Shown here piece after piece: positions 9,937-18,001 of a DNA stretch of 64,000 nt. A program made the translations under genes and the position numbers. This stretch comes from Roseinatronobacter sp052379845 (GTDB lineage Bacteria > Pseudomonadota > Alphaproteobacteria > Rhodobacterales > Rhodobacteraceae): NCBI GenBank assembly GCA_052379845.1, contig JBQTCF010000017.1, one strand, 5' to 3'. Numbering within the stretch: position 1 is the stretch's first letter; the number at the start of each line of letters is the position of its first letter. The notes below the pieces were generated by a model. The model was not told the origin of the DNA and made no database searches. It worked only from the letters and a program-made list of their open reading frames with translations.

Positions 9937-10878
9937 ATGAGTATCGGGGGCCAGATCGCCTGGGACGACACGGTTTTGCCGTTTCAACTGGATCGCAGCG
10001 ACATTCGCGGGCGCGTGGCGCGTCTTGATACCGCGTTGGAGCGGGTTTTATCGCGCCATGACTACCCCGAACTTGTGGAAACGCTGATTGCCGAAGCCTG
10101 TTTGCTGACCGCGATGATTGGCCAGACCATCAAGCTGCGCTGGCGGTTGTCGCTGCAAATACGCGGGGACGGGCCAGTGCGCCTGATTGCCACCGATTAC
10201 ATTGCCCCGACTGCGGAGGGCGCGCCTGCGCGCATCCGTGCCTATGCCAGTTTTGACCGCGACCGCCTGCGCAGCGACATCGACCCTTATACGCAAATCG
10301 GGCGGGGGTATTTCGCCATTGTAATTGATCAGGGCAAGGGCATGACCCCCTATCAGGGGATCACACCGTTAAGCGGGGCATCGCTGACCGATTGCGCCGA
10401 AGCCTATTTCGAGCAGTCCGAGCAATTGCCAACGCGGTTCGCGCTGTCCTTCGGGCGGTCCGTTCTGGCCGGGCAGGATGAAAAATGGCGCGCAGGCGGC
10501 GTGATGTTGCAGCATATGCCCCAGGCATCGGGCGCAGCGCCACGCGAACGCGACGCCCTGGCCGAGGATTGGGGCCGCGCCAATCTGTTGCTGGACACGG
10601 TCGAGGAGCTGGAACTGATTGGCCCCACAGTGCAGCCGCCGGAATTGTTGCTGCGTCTGTTCCATGAAGAAACACCGCGCGTTTTCGACCCGCAGGCAGT
10701 CCATTTCGGCTGTTCATGTTCGGAAGAAAAGGTGCGCAATTCGCTGTCCATCTATTCGGCCAAGGATATTGCCACCATGACCACGCCTGACGGCACTGTG
10801 ACGGCGGATTGCCAGTTTTGCGGCGCGCATTACACGATGGACCCTGCAACCCTGGGGTTTGAGGGCAATGGCGGGTGA
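9937..10878 (+). CDS. hslO: Hsp33 redox-regulated chaperone
   Basis: A 313-residue cytoplasmic holdase activated by oxidation and heat. The C-terminal zinc switch is complete: C259 and C261 in GCSCSEEK, and C292 and C295 in CQFCGAHY. The N-terminal domain has the DLTAQ-equivalent stretch EACLLTAMIGQTIKLRWRLS. The start at 9937 follows AAGGAACACTGCT, a good ribosome-binding site; the in-frame upstream codon at 9889 is not needed. The gene overlaps the Nudix gene by 11 bases, and a heat-shock-type promoter lies 60 bases upstream. Confidence 0.93.
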   Translation: MSIGGQIAWDDTVLPFQLDRSDIRGRVARLDTALERVLSRHDYPELVETLIAEACLLTAMIGQTIKLRWRLSLQIRGDGPVRLIATDYIAPTAEGAPARIRAYASFDRDRLRSDIDPYTQIGRGYFAIVIDQGKGMTPYQGITPLSGASLTDCAEAYFEQSEQLPTRFALSFGRSVLAGQDEKWRAGGVMLQHMPQASGAAPRERDALAEDWGRANLLLDTVEELELIGPTVQPPELLLRLFHEETPRVFDPQAVHFGCSCSEEKVRNSLSIYSAKDIATMTTPDGTVTADCQFCGAHYTMDPATLGFEGNGG

Positions 10879-11479
10879 TGTCACGTCGCATCTGCGCGCA
10901 GCCCTTGCCGCGCACCAGCAGGGTGCGTCCAGCGATTTCGACCTGAACCCCGCAGTTCATCTGGCCGCTGATCGCGTGTTGCGCCCGGCGGCGGTGCTGG
11001 TGGCGGTGCAGCACGGGCCGCAGGGCGCGCAAGTGGTCCTGACCAAACGCGCGTCGCATCTGCGCCACCACCCCGGCCAGATCGCCTTTCCAGGCGGGCG
11101 GCAGGACCCCCAGGACAAGGATTGCGAGGCCACCGCCCTGCGCGAGGCCCAAGAGGAAATCGGCCTGCCCCATGACGCTGTGCAGGTTCTGGGCCGCCTG
11201 CCACCGCATGAAACTGTCACGGGGTTTCAGGTCACCCCCGTTCTGGCGCAGATCACGCGCAATTTCATCCCCTGCCCCGAACCCGGAGAGGTGGCAGAGG
11301 TGTTTTGCGTCCCCCTGTCCCACCTGACGACGCTTGCGCATTTTCGCGTTGAACGGCGCATCTGGCGGGGCAGCTGGCGCAATTTCTATGTCGTGCCATG
11401 GGGGCCATATTACATTTGGGGGGCCACTGCGCGCATTCTGCGCGGTCTGGCCTGCAGGATGGACCGATGCAAACCATAA
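10868..11479 (+). CDS. Nudix hydrolase, CoA pyrophosphatase (NudL) type
   Basis: 203 residues. The UPF0035 signature (ASHLRHHPGQIAFPGG) runs into an intact Nudix box (GG..D.., then ALREAQEEIGL). This combination marks the enzymes that cleave CoA and its derivatives to 4'-phosphopantetheine and 3',5'-ADP. The start at 10868 overlaps the hslO end and has GAGG just upstream. The stop overlaps the next gene (cca) by 13 bases, so hslO-nudL-cca are probably translated as a chain. Substrate preference is family inference. Confidence 0.87.
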   Translation: MAGDVTSHLRAALAAHQQGASSDFDLNPAVHLAADRVLRPAAVLVAVQHGPQGAQVVLTKRASHLRHHPGQIAFPGGRQDPQDKDCEATALREAQEEIGLPHDAVQVLGRLPPHETVTGFQVTPVLAQITRNFIPCPEPGEVAEVFCVPLSHLTTLAHFRVERRIWRGSWRNFYVVPWGPYYIWGATARILRGLACRMDRCKP

Positions 11480-12603
11480 GCAGGGACTGGTTGACAAACC
11501 CGCGCACACAAACTGTGCTGGGCGTGTTGGGGGCGGCGGGGCATCAGGCCTATGTGGTGGGTGGCTGTGTGCGCAATGCGGTTCTGGGCGTGGCGGTCAC
11601 CGATGTGGATATTGCAACGGATGCGCGCCCCGAACGGGTGCAGGAGCTTGCGCAGGCCGCTGGGTTGCGCGCGGTGCCCACGGGGCTGGCGCATGGCACC
11701 ATCACCGTGATTGTGGACGGCGAAGGGTTTGAAGTCACCACCTTTCGCCGCGATGTGGCCACCCATGGGCGCCATGCGACCGTGGCCTTTGCCACCGATC
11801 TGGCAGAAGACGCCGCGCGACGTGATTTTACCATGAATGCGCTTTATGCCGATGCGCAGGGCACTGTCCTTGACCCGCTGGGCGGGATGGCGGATTTGCG
11901 CGCGCGGCGGGTGCGGTTTGTGGGCGATGCGCGCGCGCGCATTCACGAAGATTACCTGCGTATCCTGCGGTTCTTCCGCTTTCACGCCCAATATGGCGAC
12001 CCTACCCAAGGGCTGGATGCGGACGCGCTGGACGCTTGCGCGCGCGGGGCGCAGGGCATGGGCCAACTGTCGGCGGAACGGATCGGCGCGGAAATGCGCA
12101 AGCTTCTGGCCGCCCCCGACCCTGCGCCTGCGGTTGCGGCCATGGCGCAATGCGGGGTTCTGGCACAGGTTCTGCCGGGCGCGGATGCGCAGGCGCTGGC
12201 GCGGCTGACCCATCTGGAAGGGGGCTTGCCCCCGCGCTGGCTGCGCCGCCTGCTGGTGCTTGGCGGCCAGGGCGACCGGCTGCGCCTGACGCGCAGCGAA
12301 GCGCGCGATCTGAAGCAGGCACAGGCCGGTATTGCCAGCCTGCAAGGCCCTGTGGAACTGGGCTACCGGCTTGGGGTTGATCTGGGGGGGGATGTTATTG
12401 TGGCGCGCGCCGCACTGCTGGAAAGCGCCCTGCCCCCTGACTGGCAGGCGCAATTGCAGCGCGGGGCGCAGGCGGTTTTTCCCGTGCGCGCGGCGGACCT
12501 GCCGCATCTGGGCGGGCCAGCGCTTGGCGCGGAACTCAAGGCGCTTGAACAGCGCTGGCTGGCGTCCCAGCTGCAGCTTTCGCGCAAGGACTTGCTGGCC
12601 TGA
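11467..12603 (+). CDS. CCA tRNA nucleotidyltransferase / poly(A) polymerase family
   Basis: 378 residues, class II nucleotidyltransferase. The head domain has VVGGCVRNAVLG followed by DVDIATDA with the metal-binding Asp pair. TFRRDVATHGRHATV, RDFTMNALYAD and RIHEDYLRILRFFRF are the further conserved blocks. It adds or repairs the 3' CCA of tRNA. The glycine-rich motif reads VRN where many homologues read VRD. The start is inside the 3' end of the Nudix gene. A dedicated poly(A) polymerase role cannot be excluded but is less likely in this lineage. Confidence 0.88.
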   Translation: MQTISRDWLTNPRTQTVLGVLGAAGHQAYVVGGCVRNAVLGVAVTDVDIATDARPERVQELAQAAGLRAVPTGLAHGTITVIVDGEGFEVTTFRRDVATHGRHATVAFATDLAEDAARRDFTMNALYADAQGTVLDPLGGMADLRARRVRFVGDARARIHEDYLRILRFFRFHAQYGDPTQGLDADALDACARGAQGMGQLSAERIGAEMRKLLAAPDPAPAVAAMAQCGVLAQVLPGADAQALARLTHLEGGLPPRWLRRLLVLGGQGDRLRLTRSEARDLKQAQAGIASLQGPVELGYRLGVDLGGDVIVARAALLESALPPDWQAQLQRGAQAVFPVRAADLPHLGGPALGAELKALEQRWLASQLQLSRKDLLA

Positions 12604-12657
12604 CTGGCCAATACCCCTGCCCGCCCCTATATGTATGAAAAGTGAAAGAGGGGCCGC

Positions 12658-14556
12658 GTGCTGCAAAAAACCCACACACACCCGCCACAGCCCAGATACC
12701 GCGCCGCTGATGGCGCGCAGCGGTTGGCGGGGCTGATCGATGCGTTTGCCCCGGCCGACAGCGCCCCGCCGCGCAGCTTATGGCGGTTCATGCTGTGGTC
12801 TGTGCGCGGCGCGTGGCCTGTCTTGCTGCTGGCGGCGGCCATTTCCGCGCTGGTGGGCACAACAGAAGTTGTGTCAGCCCTGCTGATGGGCTGGATCATT
12901 GATGCGGTTGTTGAAACTGGTCCCGCCGGCTTTTTCGGCCAGCATCTGGGGCTGATTGCGGGCTTTGTGGTGTTCTTCATCATTTTGCGCCCGCTGGCGT
13001 TTGGCATGTCGTCAGCGGCGAATGCGATTGTGGTGCAGCCCAATGTCTATGTGCTGGTGCAATCGCGGTTGAACCGCTGGACATTGGGCCAGCCCGTCAC
13101 CTTCTTTGACAATGATTTCGCGGGCCGGATTGCGCAAAAGCAGGTCCAGACAGCGCGCGCGCTGACAGATGTGGCCAATGAAACCATCAACACAATGGCC
13201 TTCGCGCTGGCGTCGATCATCGGGTCGGTGGTGTTGTTGCTGACAATTGACCTGCGCATTGCGTTTGCTTTGGCAGTGTGGCTGGTGGGGTATCTGGCCC
13301 TGATCCGGTATTTCCTGCCAAAGGTCCGCAAATCGGCGGGCGCGCGGGCGGGCGCGCGCGCACAGGTCAGCGGGCAGGTGGTCGACACCATCACCAATAT
13401 CAAAACCGTCAAACTGTTCGCCCATGCCGAGTTCGAGGACCGCGCCGCGTTGAACGCGATGGGCATTTTCCGCAACCGTGCCATCGAATTTGGCGAAGTG
13501 CAGGCACTGTTCCGCTTCTGGCTGATGGTGGTGGCGGGGCTGCTGCCAGTGCTGCTGATCGGGGGCACAATCTGGCTGTGGACGATGGGCGCGGCCACGC
13601 CGGGCGGCATTGCTGCGGCCGGTGCCGTGGCCATTCGCATTGCGCAGATGACCGGCTGGGTCAGTTTCGTTCTGATGGCCATTTACGGCAATCTGGGCGA
13701 GATTGAGGACGGCATGAAAACCCTGACCCCCGCGCCCAACCTGACCGACGCGCCCGATGCCGTGGGACTGGGCCGCGCAGACGGGGAAATCCACTTTGAC
13801 GGGGTGGATTTCGCCTATGGCGGGCGCAGTGGCGGGGTCAGCGATATGTCGCTGCATATCCGCGCCGGTGAGAAAATCGGCATTGTGGGCGCATCGGGTG
13901 CGGGCAAATCCACCTTGGTGGCCTTGCTGCTGCGTTTGTATGATGTCGAAGGCGGGCGCATCACGCTGGACGGGCAGGACATTCGCACCCTGACGCAGGA
14001 AAGCCTGCGGCGCAACATTGCCATGGTCACGCAGGAAACGGCCATGTTCAACCGATCTGCCTTTGAAAACATCCGCTATGGCAAGCCCGATGCCACACGC
14101 GAACAGGTCGAAGCAGCCGCACGCGCTGCCGAAGCACATGAATTCATAAAGGACCTGCAGGACCACGAAGGGCGCAAGGGTTATGACGCGCATCTGGGCG
14201 AACGCGGGGTGCGCCTGTCGGGCGGACAGCGCCAGCGCATCGCCCTTGCGCGCGCGTTTTTGAAAAACGCCCCGGTTCTGGTGCTGGACGAAGCGACATC
14301 CGCGCTGGATTCCGAAGTGGAAGCAGCCGTGCAATCCGCGCTGGAGCCGCTGATGGAAGGAAAAACCGTTCTGGCCATCGCGCACCGCCTGTCGACCATC
14401 GCGCAGCTGGACCGGATTATCGTTCTGGAGGCAGGACAGATTGTCGAACAGGGCACCCATGACGCGCTTCTTGCGCAGGGTGGCAGGTATGCGCGGTTCT
14501 GGGACCGCCAGTCAGGGGGCTTTCTGGGCTGTGATGATGACTTGCCAGCGGCCTAA
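12658..14556 (+). CDS. ABC exporter, fused membrane and ATPase domains (MsbA-like half transporter)
   Basis: 632 residues. The membrane domain (about 45-340) has six hydrophobic helices and the coupling-helix region TITNIKTVKLFAH. The nucleotide-binding domain has Walker A GASGAGKST, Q-loop VTQETAMF, signature LSGGQRQR, Walker B VLVLDEATSALD and the switch His in AIAHRLST. Translation starts at GTG 12658 behind AGAGGGG. It should work as a homodimer exporting a lipid or hydrophobic compound; cargo is not predictable. The fully consensus ATPase sites argue for an active pump. Confidence 0.9.
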   Translation: MLQKTHTHPPQPRYRAADGAQRLAGLIDAFAPADSAPPRSLWRFMLWSVRGAWPVLLLAAAISALVGTTEVVSALLMGWIIDAVVETGPAGFFGQHLGLIAGFVVFFIILRPLAFGMSSAANAIVVQPNVYVLVQSRLNRWTLGQPVTFFDNDFAGRIAQKQVQTARALTDVANETINTMAFALASIIGSVVLLLTIDLRIAFALAVWLVGYLALIRYFLPKVRKSAGARAGARAQVSGQVVDTITNIKTVKLFAHAEFEDRAALNAMGIFRNRAIEFGEVQALFRFWLMVVAGLLPVLLIGGTIWLWTMGAATPGGIAAAGAVAIRIAQMTGWVSFVLMAIYGNLGEIEDGMKTLTPAPNLTDAPDAVGLGRADGEIHFDGVDFAYGGRSGGVSDMSLHIRAGEKIGIVGASGAGKSTLVALLLRLYDVEGGRITLDGQDIRTLTQESLRRNIAMVTQETAMFNRSAFENIRYGKPDATREQVEAAARAAEAHEFIKDLQDHEGRKGYDAHLGERGVRLSGGQRQRIALARAFLKNAPVLVLDEATSALDSEVEAAVQSALEPLMEGKTVLAIAHRLSTIAQLDRIIVLEAGQIVEQGTHDALLAQGGRYARFWDRQSGGFLGCDDDLPAA

Positions 14557-14606
14557 GGGCACCGTATCTGGCACACAGTATCAGCAATAGCGGAAATTCC
14601 CCCGGC

Positions 14607-15821
14607 ATGGCCACATTGACAATCACCCGACTGGGCCATCAGGGCGATGGCATTACCGAAGGGCCGGTTTTCGTGCCGCGCACCCTGCCGGGCGAAGTGG
14701 TCGAAGGGCAAGTAACCGACGGGCGCATCGCTGCGCCGCGCATTCTTACCCCGTCCCCGCAGCGCATCAAAGCGCCCTGTCCGCATTACCGCACCTGCGG
14801 GGGCTGCGCGCTTCAGCATGCGCAGGATGATTTTGTCACCGACTGGAAGCAGGGCATCTTGCGGCAGGCACTGGCGGCGCAGGGCATTGAAGCGCCGTTT
14901 CGCGCGCCGCATATTTCGCCCTTGCGCAGCCGCCGCCGCGCGGGTTTTGCCGGGCGCAGGCTGAAAAACGGGGCCATGGTGGGCTTTCATGCCCGTGCAT
15001 CGGATGTGCTGACGGCAGTGCCCGACTGCCTGATCCTGGACCCTGCCTTGGTCGCGGCCCTGCCCCTGCTGCAGGACCTGACCGCGCGCGAAGGGTCGCG
15101 CAAGGGGGAATTGTCGCTGTCGCTGACCGTGTCAGAAGCAGGGCTTGATCTGGCAGTCACCGGCGGCAAGGCCTTGGACGACCCCCTGCGCGCCCGGCTG
15201 GGGCAATGGGCCGGACAGTCAGGACTTGCGCGCCTTGCATGGGATGGCGATGTGATTGCGCAGTCGCAGCCGCCCTTTCACACCATCGGGCGCGCACGGG
15301 TCACCCCCCCGCCCGGTGCCTTCCTGCAGGCCACCAAACCCGCCGAAGCCGCCTTGCAGGCCGCTGTTTGCGACGCAATCGGCGCTGCCGCCCAGGTGGC
15401 CGACCTGTTCGCGGGCTGCGGCACATTCGCGTTGTCCCTGGCCAAGAATGCCGAAATACTGGCGGTGGAAAGCGATGCGGCCATGTTGCGCGCCCTTGAT
15501 GCGGGCTGGCGACAGGCACAGGGCCTGAAGCGCATCACCACCCAGATGCGCGATCTGTTCCGCAACCCCATCCTGCCCGAAGATCTGGCGCGCTTTGACG
15601 CGGTGGTGATTGACCCCCCGCGCGCCGGGGCAGAAACCCAGATGCGCGCCTTGGCCGCCAGTCGCGTGCCCCGCATTGCGGCTGTGTCGTGCAACCCCGT
15701 GACATTTGCGCGCGATGCAAAATTGCTGGTTCAGGGCGGTTATCGGCTGGATTGGGTGCAAGTGGTCGATCAATTTCGCTTCAGCCCCCATCTGGAGCTT
15801 GCAGCCCAGTTCACGAAATAG
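14607..15821 (+). CDS. TrmA/RumA-type class I RNA (uracil-C5) methyltransferase
   Basis: 404 residues. An N-terminal TRAM-like beta domain precedes an iron-sulfur cysteine set (C58, C64, C67 in CPHYRTCGGC and a later Cys in VPDCLILD). The SAM-binding motif is VADLFAGCGTFALSLA. The catalytic Cys is in AAVSCNPVTFARD and the acidic loop is VIDPPRAG. The domain order matches RlmD/RumA-type enzymes methylating 23S rRNA uridine, but the exact target base is not decidable here. It is separated by 50 bases from the ABC exporter. Confidence 0.88.
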   Translation: MATLTITRLGHQGDGITEGPVFVPRTLPGEVVEGQVTDGRIAAPRILTPSPQRIKAPCPHYRTCGGCALQHAQDDFVTDWKQGILRQALAAQGIEAPFRAPHISPLRSRRRAGFAGRRLKNGAMVGFHARASDVLTAVPDCLILDPALVAALPLLQDLTAREGSRKGELSLSLTVSEAGLDLAVTGGKALDDPLRARLGQWAGQSGLARLAWDGDVIAQSQPPFHTIGRARVTPPPGAFLQATKPAEAALQAAVCDAIGAAAQVADLFAGCGTFALSLAKNAEILAVESDAAMLRALDAGWRQAQGLKRITTQMRDLFRNPILPEDLARFDAVVIDPPRAGAETQMRALAASRVPRIAAVSCNPVTFARDAKLLVQGGYRLDWVQVVDQFRFSPHLELAAQFTK

Positions 15822-15858
15822 CATATCGCATCCAGTCAGCGTGATACGGGGAAAGACG

Positions 15859-16638
15859 ATGTTCAGCCGCGAAAAGACTGCCGCCTTTCTGGAACAGGCA
15901 TGGGTGCGCAACGGCATTATCGGGATAATCGTGTTCAATGCCGCATTATTGGGGATGGAAACATCTGATACCCTGATGGACCTTGCAGGGACACTGATCC
16001 TGACGCTGGACAGGATCTGCCTGACCATCTTTGTGCTGGAAATCGCGCTGAAGTTCCACGCGCACCGACTGTCGTTTTTCCGGTCGGGGTGGAATGTCTT
16101 TGATTTCCTGATTGTGGGTATTTCACTGGTGCCGGGCGCACAGGGGTTCAGCGTGCTGCGCGCCTTGCGCATTCTGCGCCTGCTGCGCGTGGTGTCGGTC
16201 AGCCCCAACCTGCGCCGCGTGGTCGAAGGGTTCATCAAGGCCCTGCCCGGCATGGGGTCGGTGTTCTTGCTGATGGGCATGTTGTTCTATATCGGCGCGG
16301 TCATGGCCACCAAATTGTTCAAGGACAGCTTCCCCGACTGGTTCGGGGATCTGGGCAATTCGGCCTACACGCTGTTCCAGATCATGACGCTGGAATCATG
16401 GTCCATGGGCATTGTGCGCCCGGTGATGGAAGCCTATCCCTATGCATGGGCGTTTTTCGTGCCGTTCATCATGGTCACCACCTTTGCGGTGGTCAACTTG
16501 CTTGTGGGTCTGATTGTCAATTCCATGCAGGACGCGCATGCCGCCGAAAGCAATCAGGCGACCGAAGATTACCGTGACGAAGTGCTGCGCCGCCTTGCTG
16601 CCATCGAAACCCGCCTGAACCAGACGGAAAAACGCTGA
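15859..16638 (+). CDS. NaChBac-type voltage-gated sodium channel
   Basis: 259 residues with six transmembrane helices. S4 carries four arginines every third residue (R101, R104, R107, R110 in VLRALRILRLLR). The pore loop has the bacterial sodium-channel filter TLESWS (177-182), whose Glu gives Na+ selectivity. The C-terminus after S6 is a helical tail (RDEVLRRLAAIETRLNQ) like the coiled-coil bundle of NavBac channels. It should form a homotetramer in the inner membrane. The start at 15859 follows GGGGAAAGACG; the frame is open further upstream but lacks a channel-like sequence there. Confidence 0.93.
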   Translation: MFSREKTAAFLEQAWVRNGIIGIIVFNAALLGMETSDTLMDLAGTLILTLDRICLTIFVLEIALKFHAHRLSFFRSGWNVFDFLIVGISLVPGAQGFSVLRALRILRLLRVVSVSPNLRRVVEGFIKALPGMGSVFLLMGMLFYIGAVMATKLFKDSFPDWFGDLGNSAYTLFQIMTLESWSMGIVRPVMEAYPYAWAFFVPFIMVTTFAVVNLLVGLIVNSMQDAHAAESNQATEDYRDEVLRRLAAIETRLNQTEKR

Positions 16639-16732
16639 GGCCACACTGACACGGTTGCGTGATCGGGTGTGTTAAACAGCTTGGCAGAATCGCGGAATTC
16701 GGGCATGGCTGAATAAAAATTCAGGGGCAGAA

Positions 16733-17314
16733 ATGCTGGTTTTCCGTTTGATCGCAGCTGTGGCCATGCTGGTTGCCCTGTCTGCATGCGCCACCAAGCC
16801 CAGCAAGTTCCGCACCTATACCGGTCCCGAAGTCACGCAAGTGATGGTCTACAAGGCCAGTCGGCGCATGGAACTGTGGCACCATGACCAATTGCTGCGC
16901 GTCTTCGAGGTGGATCTGGGCGGCAACCCCGAGGGGCATAAGGAACGCGAAGGCGACCGCCGCACGCCGGAAGGCAATTACATCATTGACCGGCGCAACC
17001 CCAACAGCCGCTTCCATTTGTCCATTGGTATTGATTACCCCAACGAGGCGGACAAACACCACGCGCGCGAAAATGGCTGGCGGCCGGGGGGCGATATTTT
17101 CATTCACGGGCGCGGGCCGGAATTCCGCAATGCGCGCGGAGACTGGACCGATGGCTGTATTGCCGTCAGCGACCGCGAGATCGAAGATATCTATGCCATG
17201 GTGCGCAATGGCACCCCCATTCACATAAGCCCCGGCCCCGCGCCCATGCTGGCCGCCACTGCAAAACCCGGCCGCGGCATGGCCCCTGCGCGGCTAAGGT
17301 TCTGGAACCGCTGA
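16733..17314 (+). CDS. L,D-transpeptidase (YkuD) family lipoprotein
   Basis: 193 residues. The signal ends in lipobox ALSAC (C19). The YkuD domain has the catalytic pattern FIHGRGP then DWTDGCIAVSD with the nucleophilic Cys, although the usual S-x-G-C is here T-D-G-C. It is similar in size to E. coli YafK-like murein enzymes that cross-link or cleave peptide-lipoprotein bonds. It is flanked by the sodium channel upstream and by the convergent ynjD. The exact reaction (cross-linking or hydrolysis) is open. Confidence 0.85.
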   Translation: MLVFRLIAAVAMLVALSACATKPSKFRTYTGPEVTQVMVYKASRRMELWHHDQLLRVFEVDLGGNPEGHKEREGDRRTPEGNYIIDRRNPNSRFHLSIGIDYPNEADKHHARENGWRPGGDIFIHGRGPEFRNARGDWTDGCIAVSDREIEDIYAMVRNGTPIHISPGPAPMLAATAKPGRGMAPARLRFWNR

Positions 17315-17362
17315 CGCGTGCTGCGCAAAGTAACCGGCAATACCGGGGTGGAACGTGGCGTG

Positions 17363-18001
17363 TCATGCTGTGACCGGCTGCCCCATAACTGTGATGATCC
17401 GCCCCGCCGCAGCGCGGGCATCATCATGGTCGTGGGTGACCAGAATAACCGGCAGGTTCCGCGCGCGGGCGCGGTCAAACACGAACTGGCGCATATTGGC
17501 GCGCAGGTCGCTGTCCAGACTGGAAAACGGCTCGTCCAGCAGCAGCGCGCGCGGGGCAGACAGCAAGCTGCGCATCAACGCCACGCGCGCACGTTGCCCG
17601 CCCGACAAGGTGGCCGGATCGCGCGCGCCCATGCCTGCCAGCCCGGCCTCAGCCAAGGCCGTGTCAATCAGCGCGGCGCGGTCAGGCACGCGTTTGGGCA
17701 GCCCGAACCCCAGATTGCCCGCAACTGACATATGCGGGAACAGGATGTCATTTTGAAACAGAATGCCCATGCGCCGCGCATGGGTGGGCGTTTGTGTCAC
17801 ATTCACCCCATCCAGCCAGATATGCCCGCGCAGGCTGAACGCAGGCGGCAGGGCCCCTATCAACGCGGCAAGAACAGTGGATTTGCCGCATCCTGACGGC
17901 CCCATGATGGTCAGCACCTCGCCGCCGGACACGCTTAGGTCCAGCTTCGCCAGCACGCGACCCGCCAGCGTGATGCACAGGTTTTCAAGGCGCAGGGTCA
18001 T
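17363..18001 (-). CDS. ynjD: ABC transporter ATPase, YnjD family
   Basis: 212 residues with Walker A GPSGCGKST (34-42), signature LSGGQRAR, Walker B ALLLDEPFSSLD and the switch His in LVTHDHDD. It energises the YnjBC importer. Its ATG overlaps the permease stop as ATGA at 17998-18001. The same frame stays open far upstream through the permease gene, but that part is an overlapping artefact with low-complexity Gly/Ala/Arg composition. The family is related to ThiQ; YnjD is preferred because of the neighbours. Confidence 0.85.
   Translation of the reverse strand: MTLRLENLCITLAGRVLAKLDLSVSGGEVLTIMGPSGCGKSTVLAALIGALPPAFSLRGHIWLDGVNVTQTPTHARRMGILFQNDILFPHMSVAGNLGFGLPKRVPDRAALIDTALAEAGLAGMGARDPATLSGGQRARVALMRSLLSAPRALLLDEPFSSLDSDLRANMRQFVFDRARARNLPVILVTHDHDDARAAAGRIITVMGQPVTA

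Noticed and set aside
12608..12632. CCCTATAT heat-shock-like site before the ABC exporter
   Set aside because: The -10 block resembles that of hslO, but the -35 part reads CTGGCC and the gene is not a known heat-shock gene; too weak to list.
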